Below, piece after piece: positions 26,662 to 34,919 of a DNA stretch of 64,000 nucleotides (positions are counted from its first letter, which is position 1; each line of letters begins with the position of its first letter). Made by a program: the position numbers and the translations under genes. The stretch is taken from positions 4,216,001-4,280,000 of the forward strand of contig CAWAJM010000001.1 of assembly GCA_963782445.1 (NCBI GenBank). The letters run 5' to 3'. The notes beneath the pieces are model-generated. The model was not told the DNA's origin and searched no databases. It worked only from the letters and a program-made list of their open reading frames with translations. The DNA comes from ZC4RG20 sp963782445. GTDB lineage: Bacteria; Pseudomonadota; Gammaproteobacteria; Steroidobacterales; Rariloculaceae.

Positions 26662-27018
26662 CTACTTAGTCTCGGCGTCCGCGGACGCCTTGCCCAGATT
26701 GGCGTCCAAGAACGCCTGGAGCTGGGCCTTCGAGGCCGCTCCGACTTGCTGTGCGGCGACCGTGCCGTCGCGGAAGAGCAGCAGAGTCGGAATGCCGCGA
26801 ATGTTGAACTTCGGCGGCGTCTGCGGATTCTCGTCGATATTGATCTTTACGATGCGGACCCTGTCCTCGTACTCGTCCGCGAGCTGGTCGAGGATCGGTG
26901 CGATCATCTTGCAAGGACCGCACCACTCTGCCCAAAAATCCAGCAGGACCGGCTTCTCGGCCTTGATGACATCCTGATCGAAGGTGGCGTCGGTGGTATG
27001 GGTAATACGATCTGTCAC
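26662..27018 (-). CDS. trxA: Thioredoxin 1
   Basis: The general cytosolic disulfide reductase, which also supplies electrons to DsbD. The 118 residues include PVLLDFWAEWCGPCKMIAPIL with the canonical WCGPC site and the cis-proline IRGIPTLLLF. The GTG at 27018 has GAGGA seven nt upstream. The short C-terminal tail (KASADAETK) extends slightly past the E. coli protein. It is transcribed toward rho, 49 nt away, and divergently from rhlB, matching the E. coli order. Confidence 0.96.
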   Translation of the reverse strand: MTDRITHTTDATFDQDVIKAEKPVLLDFWAEWCGPCKMIAPILDQLADEYEDRVRIVKINIDENPQTPPKFNIRGIPTLLLFRDGTVAAQQVGAASKAQLQAFLDANLGKASADAETK

Positions 27019-27131
27019 GTCGAGATCCTCAAAGTCTTAGATCTAACGTCCCTGGGCCTCCCCAGCCCGGGGCGCGTGAAACGGACGTTGCTGCGGCCGG
27101 ACTCCGAACCAAAATGCCCAAAAGCGGTCCA

Positions 27132-27147
27132 TTTAGGCGAACCTAAA
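27132..27147. promoter_or_regulatory. Inverted repeat between trxA and rhlB
   Basis: TTTAGG and CCTAAA flank CGAA, forming a perfect 6-bp inverted repeat in the 244-bp divergent region. It may be an operator or a small hairpin in a trxA or rhlB leader. No clear promoter pair was identified in the rest of the region. Confidence 0.3.
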
Positions 27148-27262
27148 GTGACGCAGCTCGGCCCGTGAGGCACAATACCGCAGCTGGTCGCTTATCTTTA
27201 GAGGCTCGCGGGAGTACTGCGGATAAACTAGGGAAAGCGAGAGTCCTCGCCAATGCCTTATT

Positions 27263-28612
27263 GTGAACCGGTGGGAAGAGAATTTGCAAGCTTTAGAGAC
27301 GCGTAACGAACACCATTCTGCGGGGCAACATCTTACCGATCTTCGCTTTTCCGACCTTCATCTTTCCCCCGACTTACAGAGGGGGATCGAGGAGGCCGGT
27401 TTTACATACTGCACCCCGATCCAGTCGAGCACGCTTCCCATCGCGCTCGAAGGACGAGACGTAGCAGGCCAGGCGCAGACCGGAACGGGTAAGACCGCAG
27501 CCTACCTCATCGCACTTTATCACTATCTCGAGACACATCCGGCACTCGAATCTTCGCAGCCCGGTCCCCGGGCTCTGATCCTCGCCCCGACGCGCGAGCT
27601 CGCGGTCCAGATTCACAAGGACGCCGAGCTGCTGGGCAAGCATTTGCCCTTCGCGCTCGGCCTCGCTTTCGGCGGCACGGATTACGAGAAGCAGCGGCGT
27701 CAACTCGCCGCGGGCGTGGACGTGCTGATCGGCACGCCGGGCCGCGTCATCGATTTCCTGAAGCAGCGGGTCTACTCGTTCCGCGGCGTTCAGGTCGCCG
27801 TGCTCGACGAGGCCGATCGTATGTTCGACCTCGGATTCATCAAAGATATCCGTTTCGTGCTAAGGCGCTTGCCGGACCGGGAAAAACGGCTGAATCTCCT
27901 GTTCTCGGCCACGCTCTCGTATCGCGTCATGGAGCTCGCCTACGAGCACATGAACGACCCAGAGCTGATCCGCATCAACCCCGACAAGCTCGTCGTCGAC
28001 CGCGTTCGGCAGCAGATCTATTTTCCCTCGAACGAGGAAAAGCTGCCGCTGCTCGTCACGCTGCTGAAACGCATGAACGCGACACGCACGATGGTGTTCG
28101 TGAACACGCGCCGCGGGGCCGACCGCGTCAGAGACCGGCTCGTCCGCAACGGCATCGAGGCCGCCGCGCTCTCGGGCGATGTACCGCAGCGCAAGCGCCT
28201 CAAAATGCTCAAGGACTTTCAAACCGGCGTACTGCCCGTGCTCATCGCGACCGACGTCGCCTCGCGCGGCCTGCACGTGCCGGACGTGAGCCACGTGTTC
28301 AACTACGACCTGCCCCAGGACGCCGAGGACTACGTCCACCGCGTCGGCCGCACGGCCCGTGCAGGCGCCTCGGGAGAGGCCGTGAGCTTCGGCTGCGAGG
28401 ACTACGTGACTTCGCTGCCCGACATCGAGGAATACATCGGCCGCAAGATCCCGGTCGCGACGTTCGAGCACGACGAGCTCGAGGCTGTCACCGCGGGCGG
28501 CCACGGCCGCCACGGCGGTTCGCCGGCCCGCCGGCACGAAGGCGAGCCTTCCGGCTCGGGCCGGCCGAAGCGCAAGCGCTCGGGGCGGCCTCGGAGCAAT
28601 CGCCGCTCCTGA
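27263..28612 (+). CDS. rhlB: DEAD-box ATP-dependent RNA helicase RhlB
   Basis: An RNA helicase that in E. coli works in the RNase E degradosome. The 449 residues show the Q motif (FTYCTPIQ), motif I AQTGTGKT, Ia APTRELA, II DEAD (VLDEADRMFD), III SAT, and the C-terminal lobe with ATDVASRGLHVPDVSHV and HRVGRTARAG. An Arg/Gly/Ser-rich basic tail follows from about residue 410. The GTG at 27263 lacks a strong ribosome site and the first 20 or so residues are not conserved, so the true start may be slightly downstream. Position opposite trxA-rho supports rhlB over other DEAD-box genes. Confidence 0.92.
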   Translation: MNRWEENLQALETRNEHHSAGQHLTDLRFSDLHLSPDLQRGIEEAGFTYCTPIQSSTLPIALEGRDVAGQAQTGTGKTAAYLIALYHYLETHPALESSQPGPRALILAPTRELAVQIHKDAELLGKHLPFALGLAFGGTDYEKQRRQLAAGVDVLIGTPGRVIDFLKQRVYSFRGVQVAVLDEADRMFDLGFIKDIRFVLRRLPDREKRLNLLFSATLSYRVMELAYEHMNDPELIRINPDKLVVDRVRQQIYFPSNEEKLPLLVTLLKRMNATRTMVFVNTRRGADRVRDRLVRNGIEAAALSGDVPQRKRLKMLKDFQTGVLPVLIATDVASRGLHVPDVSHVFNYDLPQDAEDYVHRVGRTARAGASGEAVSFGCEDYVTSLPDIEEYIGRKIPVATFEHDELEAVTAGGHGRHGGSPARRHEGEPSGSGRPKRKRSGRPRSNRRS

Positions 28613-28618
28613 CTTTTT
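28593..28618 (+). terminator. Weak terminator overlapping the rhlB end
   Basis: GGAGC and GCTCC can pair over a 7-nt loop at the end of the coding region, with TTTTT five nt downstream. The 5-bp stem is short, so termination would be inefficient; the long palindrome that follows may help. Confidence 0.3.
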
Positions 28619-28664
28619 CGCGCCGGAGGTCTCAGCGGCCCGTGCGTGCCGTGCTGGATGCGTT

Positions 28665-28923
28665 GGCGGCGGGGCTTCAGGCTCGGCGTAAGGGCGGTGT
28701 CGGGACCGCGGTGAACCCGTCCCTGGGGGCTCGCTGAGCGCCCTCCCTGGCGCTCAGCGTCCCGACACCGCCCTTACGCCGAGCCTGAAGCCGGACACCG
28801 ACCCGGTCATCGCCCAAAGATCGCAGCCATCGACGTCCACGGCCGCCGGCCTCGCAGAGGAGTCGCGCCCGTCTGCGCGAGACTCCGCCCACCGCCAACG
28901 CGAGCACCGGTCATGAATCATGC
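28665..28923. repeat. Long palindromic intergenic repeat, fullest copy
   Basis: This fills most of the 305-bp gap between rhlB and yrfG. Perfect 33-bp arms (28673-28705 and 28760-28792) enclose a 54-nt centre that itself contains a perfect 11-bp hairpin (28732-28742 with 28749-28759). After the palindrome come GCGCCCGTCTGCGCGAG and, at 28911-28923, TCATGAATCATGC. Both tail segments recur at 34291-34414, and the left arm recurs at 16175-16206. No coding frame explains it. It resembles a REP-like, non-autonomous element; no terminal duplications were identified. Confidence 0.8.
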
Positions 28924-29628
28924 GGAAGTGGAGACGGAACCGGACCCGGAGGACACGAGCTCCCCGACGCCGTCCACGCAAGCGAACGAGTCGATGACTC
29001 GCGCCGGCCGGCGCGAATCGGGCCGGCTCACGCCGACCAGGTGCGCAACGCCGTGCCGCCTCGCGGCGGCCAGGACCGCGGCGCTGTCCTCGACGAGCAG
29101 CGTGCGCGCCGGATCGAAGGGCCGGGCGCCCTCGAGTCGGGCCCAAAAATCCGCACTCTCCTTCGCCGCCGCGAAATCGTGGGAGCAAAAGAAGCCGTCG
29201 ACGTGCAGGTCGAGGCGCGTCTCGGCACGTTTGATCTCGAGCGTATCGGGATGCGCGTTCGTCACGACGAGCACGGGCTTGCCGAGCTCGCGGACCGCGG
29301 ACAGGAAGCGCCGTGCGCCGGGCAGGTAGCTGATAAGATGCCTATGTCGATATTTTAGAGTCCGGATGTCGAGACCGAGTTCCCGCGTCCAGTGCGCCAC
29401 CGAGTACCAGGCCAGGGTGCCCGCCACGCGTTCGTACTCGGTCAGGACGCGCTGCCGCGCCTCTTCGAGCGAGAGGCCGCTGCGGGCGGCGTACTCGGCG
29501 GGCACGAGCTCGAGCCAGAAGAAGTTATCGAAGGCGAGGTCGAGCAGCGTCCCGTCCATATCGACGAGAACGGTTTCGACGTTCTTGCCAAGGAATGGTG
29601 CTGCGTGCCGCCTGCATGGCGGCGACAT
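28918..29628 (-). CDS. yrfG: GMP/IMP nucleotidase YrfG-like HAD hydrolase
   Basis: A HAD phosphatase; E. coli YrfG dephosphorylates GMP and IMP. The 236 residues align with it through VETVLVDMDGTLLDLAFDN (nucleophile in DMDGT), LAWYSVAHWTRELGLDI, the motif II region VVTNAHPDTLEIK and motif IV LLVEDSAAVLAAA. The start is uncertain because conserved sequence begins about 19 residues after the ATG at 29628. The gene is divergent from cysQ, with only 16 bp between start codons. Its stop falls inside the end of the repeat element. Confidence 0.85.
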   Translation of the reverse strand: MSPPCRRHAAPFLGKNVETVLVDMDGTLLDLAFDNFFWLELVPAEYAARSGLSLEEARQRVLTEYERVAGTLAWYSVAHWTRELGLDIRTLKYRHRHLISYLPGARRFLSAVRELGKPVLVVTNAHPDTLEIKRAETRLDLHVDGFFCSHDFAAAKESADFWARLEGARPFDPARTLLVEDSAAVLAAARRHGVAHLVGVSRPDSRRPARVIDSFACVDGVGELVSSGSGSVSTSA

Positions 29629-29644
29629 GATACAGGAGCCTCGC

Positions 29645-30457
<813 letters not shown>

Positions 30458-30475
30458 AGAAAGACTTCCTGAAGC

Positions 30476-30664
30476 GTGCAAAGCGTTGAGCGTATCAAGC
30501 AGCTGCGTTTAGAGCACCGAGATCTCGACGACGTCATCGCTCGGCTCGTGGTCGATCCCCAGGTCGACCCGATCGTGGTCCGCCGGCTGAAGAAGCGAAA
30601 GCTCCTTCTAAAGGACATGATCGCCCAGCTCGAGAGCGTCCGGTCCGGCGATCTGAACGCGTAG
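30476..30664 (+). CDS. YdcH-like DUF465 small protein
   Basis: A 62-residue, highly charged helical protein of the DUF465 (YdcH) family; function unknown. It is rich in Arg/Lys/Leu (IKQLRLEHRDLDDVIARL, then RRLKKRKLLLKDMIAQLE) and should form a helical hairpin or coiled coil. The start is a GTG at 30476, 18 nt after the cysQ stop, so co-transcription is likely. It faces plsB tail to tail with 7 nt between. Confidence 0.8.
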   Translation: MQSVERIKQLRLEHRDLDDVIARLVVDPQVDPIVVRRLKKRKLLLKDMIAQLESVRSGDLNA

Positions 30665-30671
30665 GCGAGCG

Positions 30672-33191
30672 CTAGCCTCGAGGCCGGCCCGCCGCAACGG
30701 AGTCCGGGGAAGTCACCCGGACGGACGGGCGGGTCAAGGCAACGCCGGCAAGGCTCGAGAGCGTCTGCCGCACGGCAGGGCGCAGGGCGAGGCCTAACTC
30801 CGTGGCAAGGGCATCGACGGCATCACGTTCGAACACGAGCCCTCCCTCTCCCGCTTCCGCGACGATCCCCCATTCGGCGAGAAACGCGACGAGGTTCTCG
30901 AAGAGGCTCGAGTGGAACAGGTCCGGTGCATCGACCGAGTAGATCAGCGCGAGCTGCTCCGACAGCTCACTGCATTCGCGCACGAGCTCGCCGCGGCGCA
31001 GCGCCCCGGGGCCGTGGCCGAGCAGCAGCAGCATCGAGAGGTAATAGCGCTCGATGAAAGGCTCGACGATCTGCGCCGCGCGGTCGAGCTGCGTATGGCG
31101 GGGCGAGGTGGGCGCCGGCCGCGCGATCCGGCCGTCGCGGCGCACGAGCAGGCCGAGATCGATCATGGCCTGTGTTGCGGCCCGCACGGCCGCCGGGATC
31201 TCCCCCGGCGTCAACCTCAGGTAAAGCTCGGCGCTCAAACAGGGATAGAGCTGCGCGACGAAACTTTCGAGTTCGGCCGGAGTGAGCGTCGACCGCGCGC
31301 TGTAGACCGAGGCGATCAGCGACGGCAGCGCAAAGACATGGACTACGTTGTTGCGGTAATAGCTTGCGAGAATGGCCGTGCGCTCGTCCATCTCGAGAAT
31401 GTCGCCGAGCGCGTGGCTGCGCCGCGCTAACCAGCTCATGCTCTCGCAGTAGGCTACGATCTCGTGCGCACCGAGGCCGCACAGCCCCGTGCGCTCGGCG
31501 TAGGGCGCACGCCGCGAGAGCTCGAGGTAAAGCTCGAGCTGGGCTTCGAGCTCGCTCTCGAGGATGGCCTGCCTCGGCATCGAGAGCACGACGAGTGCGA
31601 CGAGATTCACGGGGTTCAGCACGGCCGCCTCGTTGATGGCCGTCATGATGCGGCGGCCGAGCTCGCGCGTCGTCTCGGACAGCCATTCGGGCCGGCGGCG
31701 GGAATCGTCGGCGGCCGCGGCCGCCCAGCCGGGCTGGCACGCATCGAGAAACTCCGCGAGCGGGATCGGCCGGCCGAAGTTGACCTGCACGCGGCCGAAC
31801 TTCTGCTTCAGGGCGGCCAGCGAGCGGAAGAACCCGCCGAGCGATTCCTGCTTCTTGCGCCGCCCGCGCAGCTCGCCGATAAAGGTCTGTCCCTCGATGA
31901 GCTTCTCGTAGCCGAAGTAGACGGGCACGAGCACGAGCGGGCGCTCGTGCTCCGCCAGAAAACTCTGCACGGTCATCGTCAGCAGACCGAGTTTCGGCTT
32001 CAGCAGACGGCCCGTCCGGCTGCGCGTGCCCTCGACGAAGTACTCCACGGGAAAGCCGCGCGCGAGGATGAGCTCGAAGTAGCTTCTGAACACGGCGCCG
32101 TACAGAGCGTCGCCCTTGAAGCTGCGCCGCAGAAAGAAGGCACCGCCGCGCCGCAGCATCGGGCCGATGACGGGCAGATTCAGGTTCGCGCCGGCCGCCG
32201 TATGCGGGGGCGCGAGCCCATGCCGATAGACGACGTAGGCGAGCAGCATGTAGTCGATGTGGCTGCGGTGCGAGGGGACATAGACGACTTCGGCCTCCAC
32301 GGCCGCGCGCGCGACCTCGTCGATGTGCCGCACGTCGACGCCGTCGTACAGGCGGTTCCAAAGCCACGTGAACAGCCGGTCGAAGACGCGCACGGTCGGG
32401 TAGGAGTAATCGGCCGCGATCTCCTTGGCATAGCGCCGCGCGCGCGCCCTGACGCGGGCTTGGTCACGGCGCGAGCCCGTCCTGGCGCGCCTTGCGACTT
32501 CCGCTTCGACGCCCGGGCTCGCGAGGACGGCATCGAGCAGCAGGCGCCGGTGCGACAGGTCGGGGCCGATGCTGGCCGCGCGCTGGCGGTGGAAATAGCG
32601 GCGCAGGACGCGGCTCATGCGCCGCGCCGCGGCGGCTGGATCGATCTCCTCGCCCGCCACGGCGGACAGCGAGATCGCGTCGCCGATCTTCACGAGCACG
32701 TTGCGGCCGTGGACGGCCACGCGCAGCAGCGAACGGATACGTCCCGCCGGATTCCAGCTCTCGGCGAACAGCAGCTCGAGCCAGGAATGCTCGCGCGAAG
32801 GAGCACGGCCCCAAAGGATCGTCACGGGGACGAACAGCACGTCGTTCTCGAGCGCCGCCTCGGCGGCGAACGCCCGGCCGAGCTCCGCCCGCTGCGGCAC
32901 GGCGCGGGGCGCGAGCCAGCCGCGGATCGTGCGCACGCTCCACATACCTGCGGCCTCGCCGCGGGCCGGAAAGTGGCGTGCGGGCACGCGCCAGCCGGCC
33001 GCGAGGCACATGTCCTCGAGAATCAGCCTATCGAGCGGGCGGTCGGCTTCGAGCACGTAGCAGAGTCGACGCGCGGCAGGTAGCGGTGCAGCACCGCGCA
33101 CTTCGTACCTGACGGGCAGCAACGCAAGCCGCCTCGAGAGCCGCCGCCAGCGCGCGCGGGCCGCGCGGAATGAGCGCGCAAAGTCTCGCAT
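30672..33191 (-). CDS. plsB: Glycerol-3-phosphate 1-O-acyltransferase PlsB
   Basis: An inner-membrane enzyme that acylates glycerol-3-phosphate at position 1, committing it to phospholipid synthesis. The 839 residues (807 in E. coli) contain the four acyltransferase blocks in order: VPSHRSHIDYMLL with HX4D, GAFFLRRSFKGD, VEYFVEGTRSRTGR and VLVPVYFGYEKL. The ATG at 33191 has no clear ribosome site, but the frame before it is not conserved, and a TATAAT at 33240-33245 would start transcription about 40 nt upstream. Divergent from glk. Confidence 0.94.
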   Translation of the reverse strand: MRDFARSFRAARARWRRLSRRLALLPVRYEVRGAAPLPAARRLCYVLEADRPLDRLILEDMCLAAGWRVPARHFPARGEAAGMWSVRTIRGWLAPRAVPQRAELGRAFAAEAALENDVLFVPVTILWGRAPSREHSWLELLFAESWNPAGRIRSLLRVAVHGRNVLVKIGDAISLSAVAGEEIDPAAAARRMSRVLRRYFHRQRAASIGPDLSHRRLLLDAVLASPGVEAEVARRARTGSRRDQARVRARARRYAKEIAADYSYPTVRVFDRLFTWLWNRLYDGVDVRHIDEVARAAVEAEVVYVPSHRSHIDYMLLAYVVYRHGLAPPHTAAGANLNLPVIGPMLRRGGAFFLRRSFKGDALYGAVFRSYFELILARGFPVEYFVEGTRSRTGRLLKPKLGLLTMTVQSFLAEHERPLVLVPVYFGYEKLIEGQTFIGELRGRRKKQESLGGFFRSLAALKQKFGRVQVNFGRPIPLAEFLDACQPGWAAAAADDSRRRPEWLSETTRELGRRIMTAINEAAVLNPVNLVALVVLSMPRQAILESELEAQLELYLELSRRAPYAERTGLCGLGAHEIVAYCESMSWLARRSHALGDILEMDERTAILASYYRNNVVHVFALPSLIASVYSARSTLTPAELESFVAQLYPCLSAELYLRLTPGEIPAAVRAATQAMIDLGLLVRRDGRIARPAPTSPRHTQLDRAAQIVEPFIERYYLSMLLLLGHGPGALRRGELVRECSELSEQLALIYSVDAPDLFHSSLFENLVAFLAEWGIVAEAGEGGLVFERDAVDALATELGLALRPAVRQTLSSLAGVALTRPSVRVTSPDSVAAGRPRG

Positions 33192-33239
33192 CGGGTGAAA
33201 GGGTTCCGGTTCGACCCCTGTTTCGGTGCCGGCGGTGGG

Positions 33240-33266
33240 ATTATAGCGGCTCGGCCCGGGGCGCAA
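33240..33266 (-). promoter_or_regulatory. plsB promoter
   Basis: A perfect TATAAT on the minus strand lies 15 bp after TTGCGC. Spacing is slightly short. The predicted start leaves a leader of about 40 nt before the plsB ATG. Confidence 0.5.
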
Positions 33267-33342
33267 GGCATTGGCTGCGGTTTGCCGCCGCGCCGGAGCC
33301 GGCTACTATCCGGACATCAGCCAGCTTCGCTCGATTCTCGAC

Positions 33343-34284
33343 ATGGATCTCATTGCCGATATCGGCGCGACGAACACGCGCTGCGCGCTCATCGACGACG
33401 CCGGACGCATCGGTGCGCCCGAAGTCTTTCGCAACGACGACTTCGCTAGCCTCGAGGAGGTGCTGCACGCGTTCCTGGCGCGCCGCCCGGCGACGCCAAG
33501 GCCGACGCGCGCCGCGCTTGCCATCGCAGCCCCGATCCTCGGCGACGCGGTGCAGTTCACGAACCGCGACTGGCGCTTCGGCCAGGCCCAGCTCGCGCGC
33601 GACTTCGGTCTCAGCGCCCTATCCGTCATCAACGACTTCGCGGCCGTCGCCTGGGCCCTGCCCGAGCTTGGGCCGGACCAGACGCAGCGGATCGGCGGCG
33701 GCGAGGCCGAGCCGAGCACCCCGGTGGCGGTGCTCGGACCGGGCTCCGGTCTCGGCGTCTCGAGCATTGTACCGGCCAGCCACGGTTGGGCCGTAGCCCA
33801 CGGCGAAGGCGGCCACGTGACGCTGGCGGCTACGACCCCGCGCGAAGCGGCCGTCATCGAGATCGTGCGCGCCCGCTTCGGACACTGCTCGGCGGAGCGG
33901 CTGCTCTCGGGCCCGGGCCTCGTGAACCTCTACGAAGCCCTCGCGCGCCTCGCAGGCCGCGACGTTGCCGTGCCGGAGCCGGCCGGCGTCACGGCGCTAG
34001 CCGAGCAAGGCGACGCCCTCGCGGCCGAAACGCTCGATCTGTTCTTCGCCCTGCTCGGCAACGTCGCCGGCAATCTCGCGCTGACCGTCGGCGCGCGCGG
34101 CGGCGTCTACGTCGCGGGCGGCATCGTCCCGCGCCTGCTCGAGCGCGCCGAGCGCTCGAGCTTCCGCGCCGCGTTCGAAGCCAAGGGGCGCTACCGCTGG
34201 TATATGGAGCGCATCCCGACCTTCGTCATCACCGAGCCCCTGCCGGCCTTCGTCGGGCTGCGGGCGCTGCTCGGGTTCCGGTGA
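33343..34284 (+). CDS. glk: Glucokinase
   Basis: Phosphorylates glucose with ATP to glucose 6-phosphate in the cytosol. The 313 residues follow the bacterial Glk (not ROK) family: the phosphate loop ADIGATNTRCALID at residues 4-17, INDFAAVAWALP with the catalytic Asp, LGPGSGLGVSSIVP, GEGGHVTLA and a C-terminal VYVAGGIVPRL. The ATG at 33343 directly precedes the conserved N-terminus. A possible -10 (TACTAT) lies at 33304-33309. Confidence 0.94.
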   Translation: MDLIADIGATNTRCALIDDAGRIGAPEVFRNDDFASLEEVLHAFLARRPATPRPTRAALAIAAPILGDAVQFTNRDWRFGQAQLARDFGLSALSVINDFAAVAWALPELGPDQTQRIGGGEAEPSTPVAVLGPGSGLGVSSIVPASHGWAVAHGEGGHVTLAATTPREAAVIEIVRARFGHCSAERLLSGPGLVNLYEALARLAGRDVAVPEPAGVTALAEQGDALAAETLDLFFALLGNVAGNLALTVGARGGVYVAGGIVPRLLERAERSSFRAAFEAKGRYRWYMERIPTFVITEPLPAFVGLRALLGFR

Positions 34285-34290
34285 CGCAGG

Positions 34291-34414
34291 GCCTGGGACG
34301 GCGTGAATCCGTCCCTGGAGCCTCCGTAGCGCGCCGTCCTGGCGCGCACGGCCCCGAAAGCGCCCGTCTGCGCAAGCCTCCTCTGCGACGGCGGCGGCCG
34401 TTCATGAATCATGC
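34291..34414. repeat. Second copy (core and tail) of the palindromic intergenic repeat
   Basis: It shares three blocks with the 28665-28923 element: GTGAAnCCGTCCCTGG, GCGCCCGTCTGCGC-AG and the terminal TCATGAATCATGC. It lacks the 33-bp arms and instead has two local hairpins: GGGACGG with CCGTCCC at 34295-34315, and GCGCGCC with GGCGCGC at 34329-34347. It begins 6 bp after the glk stop. Confidence 0.7.
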
Positions 34415-34616
34415 TGCCACGGCGCGAGGAACTGATTGGTGCGAAGACGGCAGTCCGTGTGGTCCGCGCGATTCCCGACGGCTGCTGCAGACGCCAGCCC
34501 GTTCGCTCTTCGCAGTCCGACCGGCTGCCGCCGACACCGATGCACGCGGTCATGCGCGGCTACGGCCGCCAACGGATGCCACCGAACCCGCAACGTATCC
34601 CGCCGAACCCACAAGG
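34415..34616. other. Non-coding stretch with no recognised feature
   Basis: About 200 bp between the repeat and the end of the lipoprotein gene. Short frames exist, but they are Pro/Arg-rich, lack ribosome sites and resemble no family. No terminator or promoter is evident. Confidence 0.5.
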
Positions 34617-34919
34617 TCACTGCGAGCCGTCGCCGCCCGTTTGCTTATCGATTTCCTGCTTGAGCCGCTGCGCCTGCTGATCCACGGTCTTCTGCACGTC
34701 CCGCGCGCGCTGCAAGTCGTTCTCGAGCGGTGCGAAGACGTTGTTCTTGTCGCGGTCGGCGGCCGCGCCCGTGTCCTTCGACTGCGGCGTGCCGACCTGC
34801 GGCTGGGCGGGCTGGGCCGGGGGCGACTGCTTTTTGCCGCAGCCGGCGAGAAGAGCCACGGTGACCGCGGCGGCCGCCATGGCACGGACCGCCCGCTTCG
34901 GGTCTTGCCGGGCGCTCAT
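34617..34919 (-). CDS. Small lipoprotein of unknown function
   Basis: A 100-residue protein with a basic N-terminus, hydrophobic core and lipobox LLAGC near residue 26, so it should be lipid-anchored. The mature part is Pro/Gln-rich at first (PPAQPAQPQVG) and then a charged helix (FAPLENDLQRARDVQKTVDQQAQRLKQEI) likely to be a coiled coil. The ATG overlaps the stop of the carrier gene (ATGA), so it is translationally coupled to it. I do not recognise a family. Confidence 0.72.
   Translation of the reverse strand: MSARQDPKRAVRAMAAAAVTVALLAGCGKKQSPPAQPAQPQVGTPQSKDTGAAADRDKNNVFAPLENDLQRARDVQKTVDQQAQRLKQEIDKQTGGDGSQ

Noticed and set aside
27019..27262. A tRNA or small RNA gene in the trxA/rhlB gap.
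   Set aside because: No cloverleaf or T-loop consensus could be found; only one short inverted repeat is visible.
28673..28792. A CRISPR unit, or an insertion sequence with terminal repeats.
   Set aside because: There is one palindrome with no spacer series, and the 54-nt centre is too short for a transposase.
34411..34680. A short plus-strand frame in the gap after glk, starting near the repeat.
   Set aside because: Pro/Arg/Cys-rich, no ribosome site, and it runs into the end of the lipoprotein gene on the other strand.
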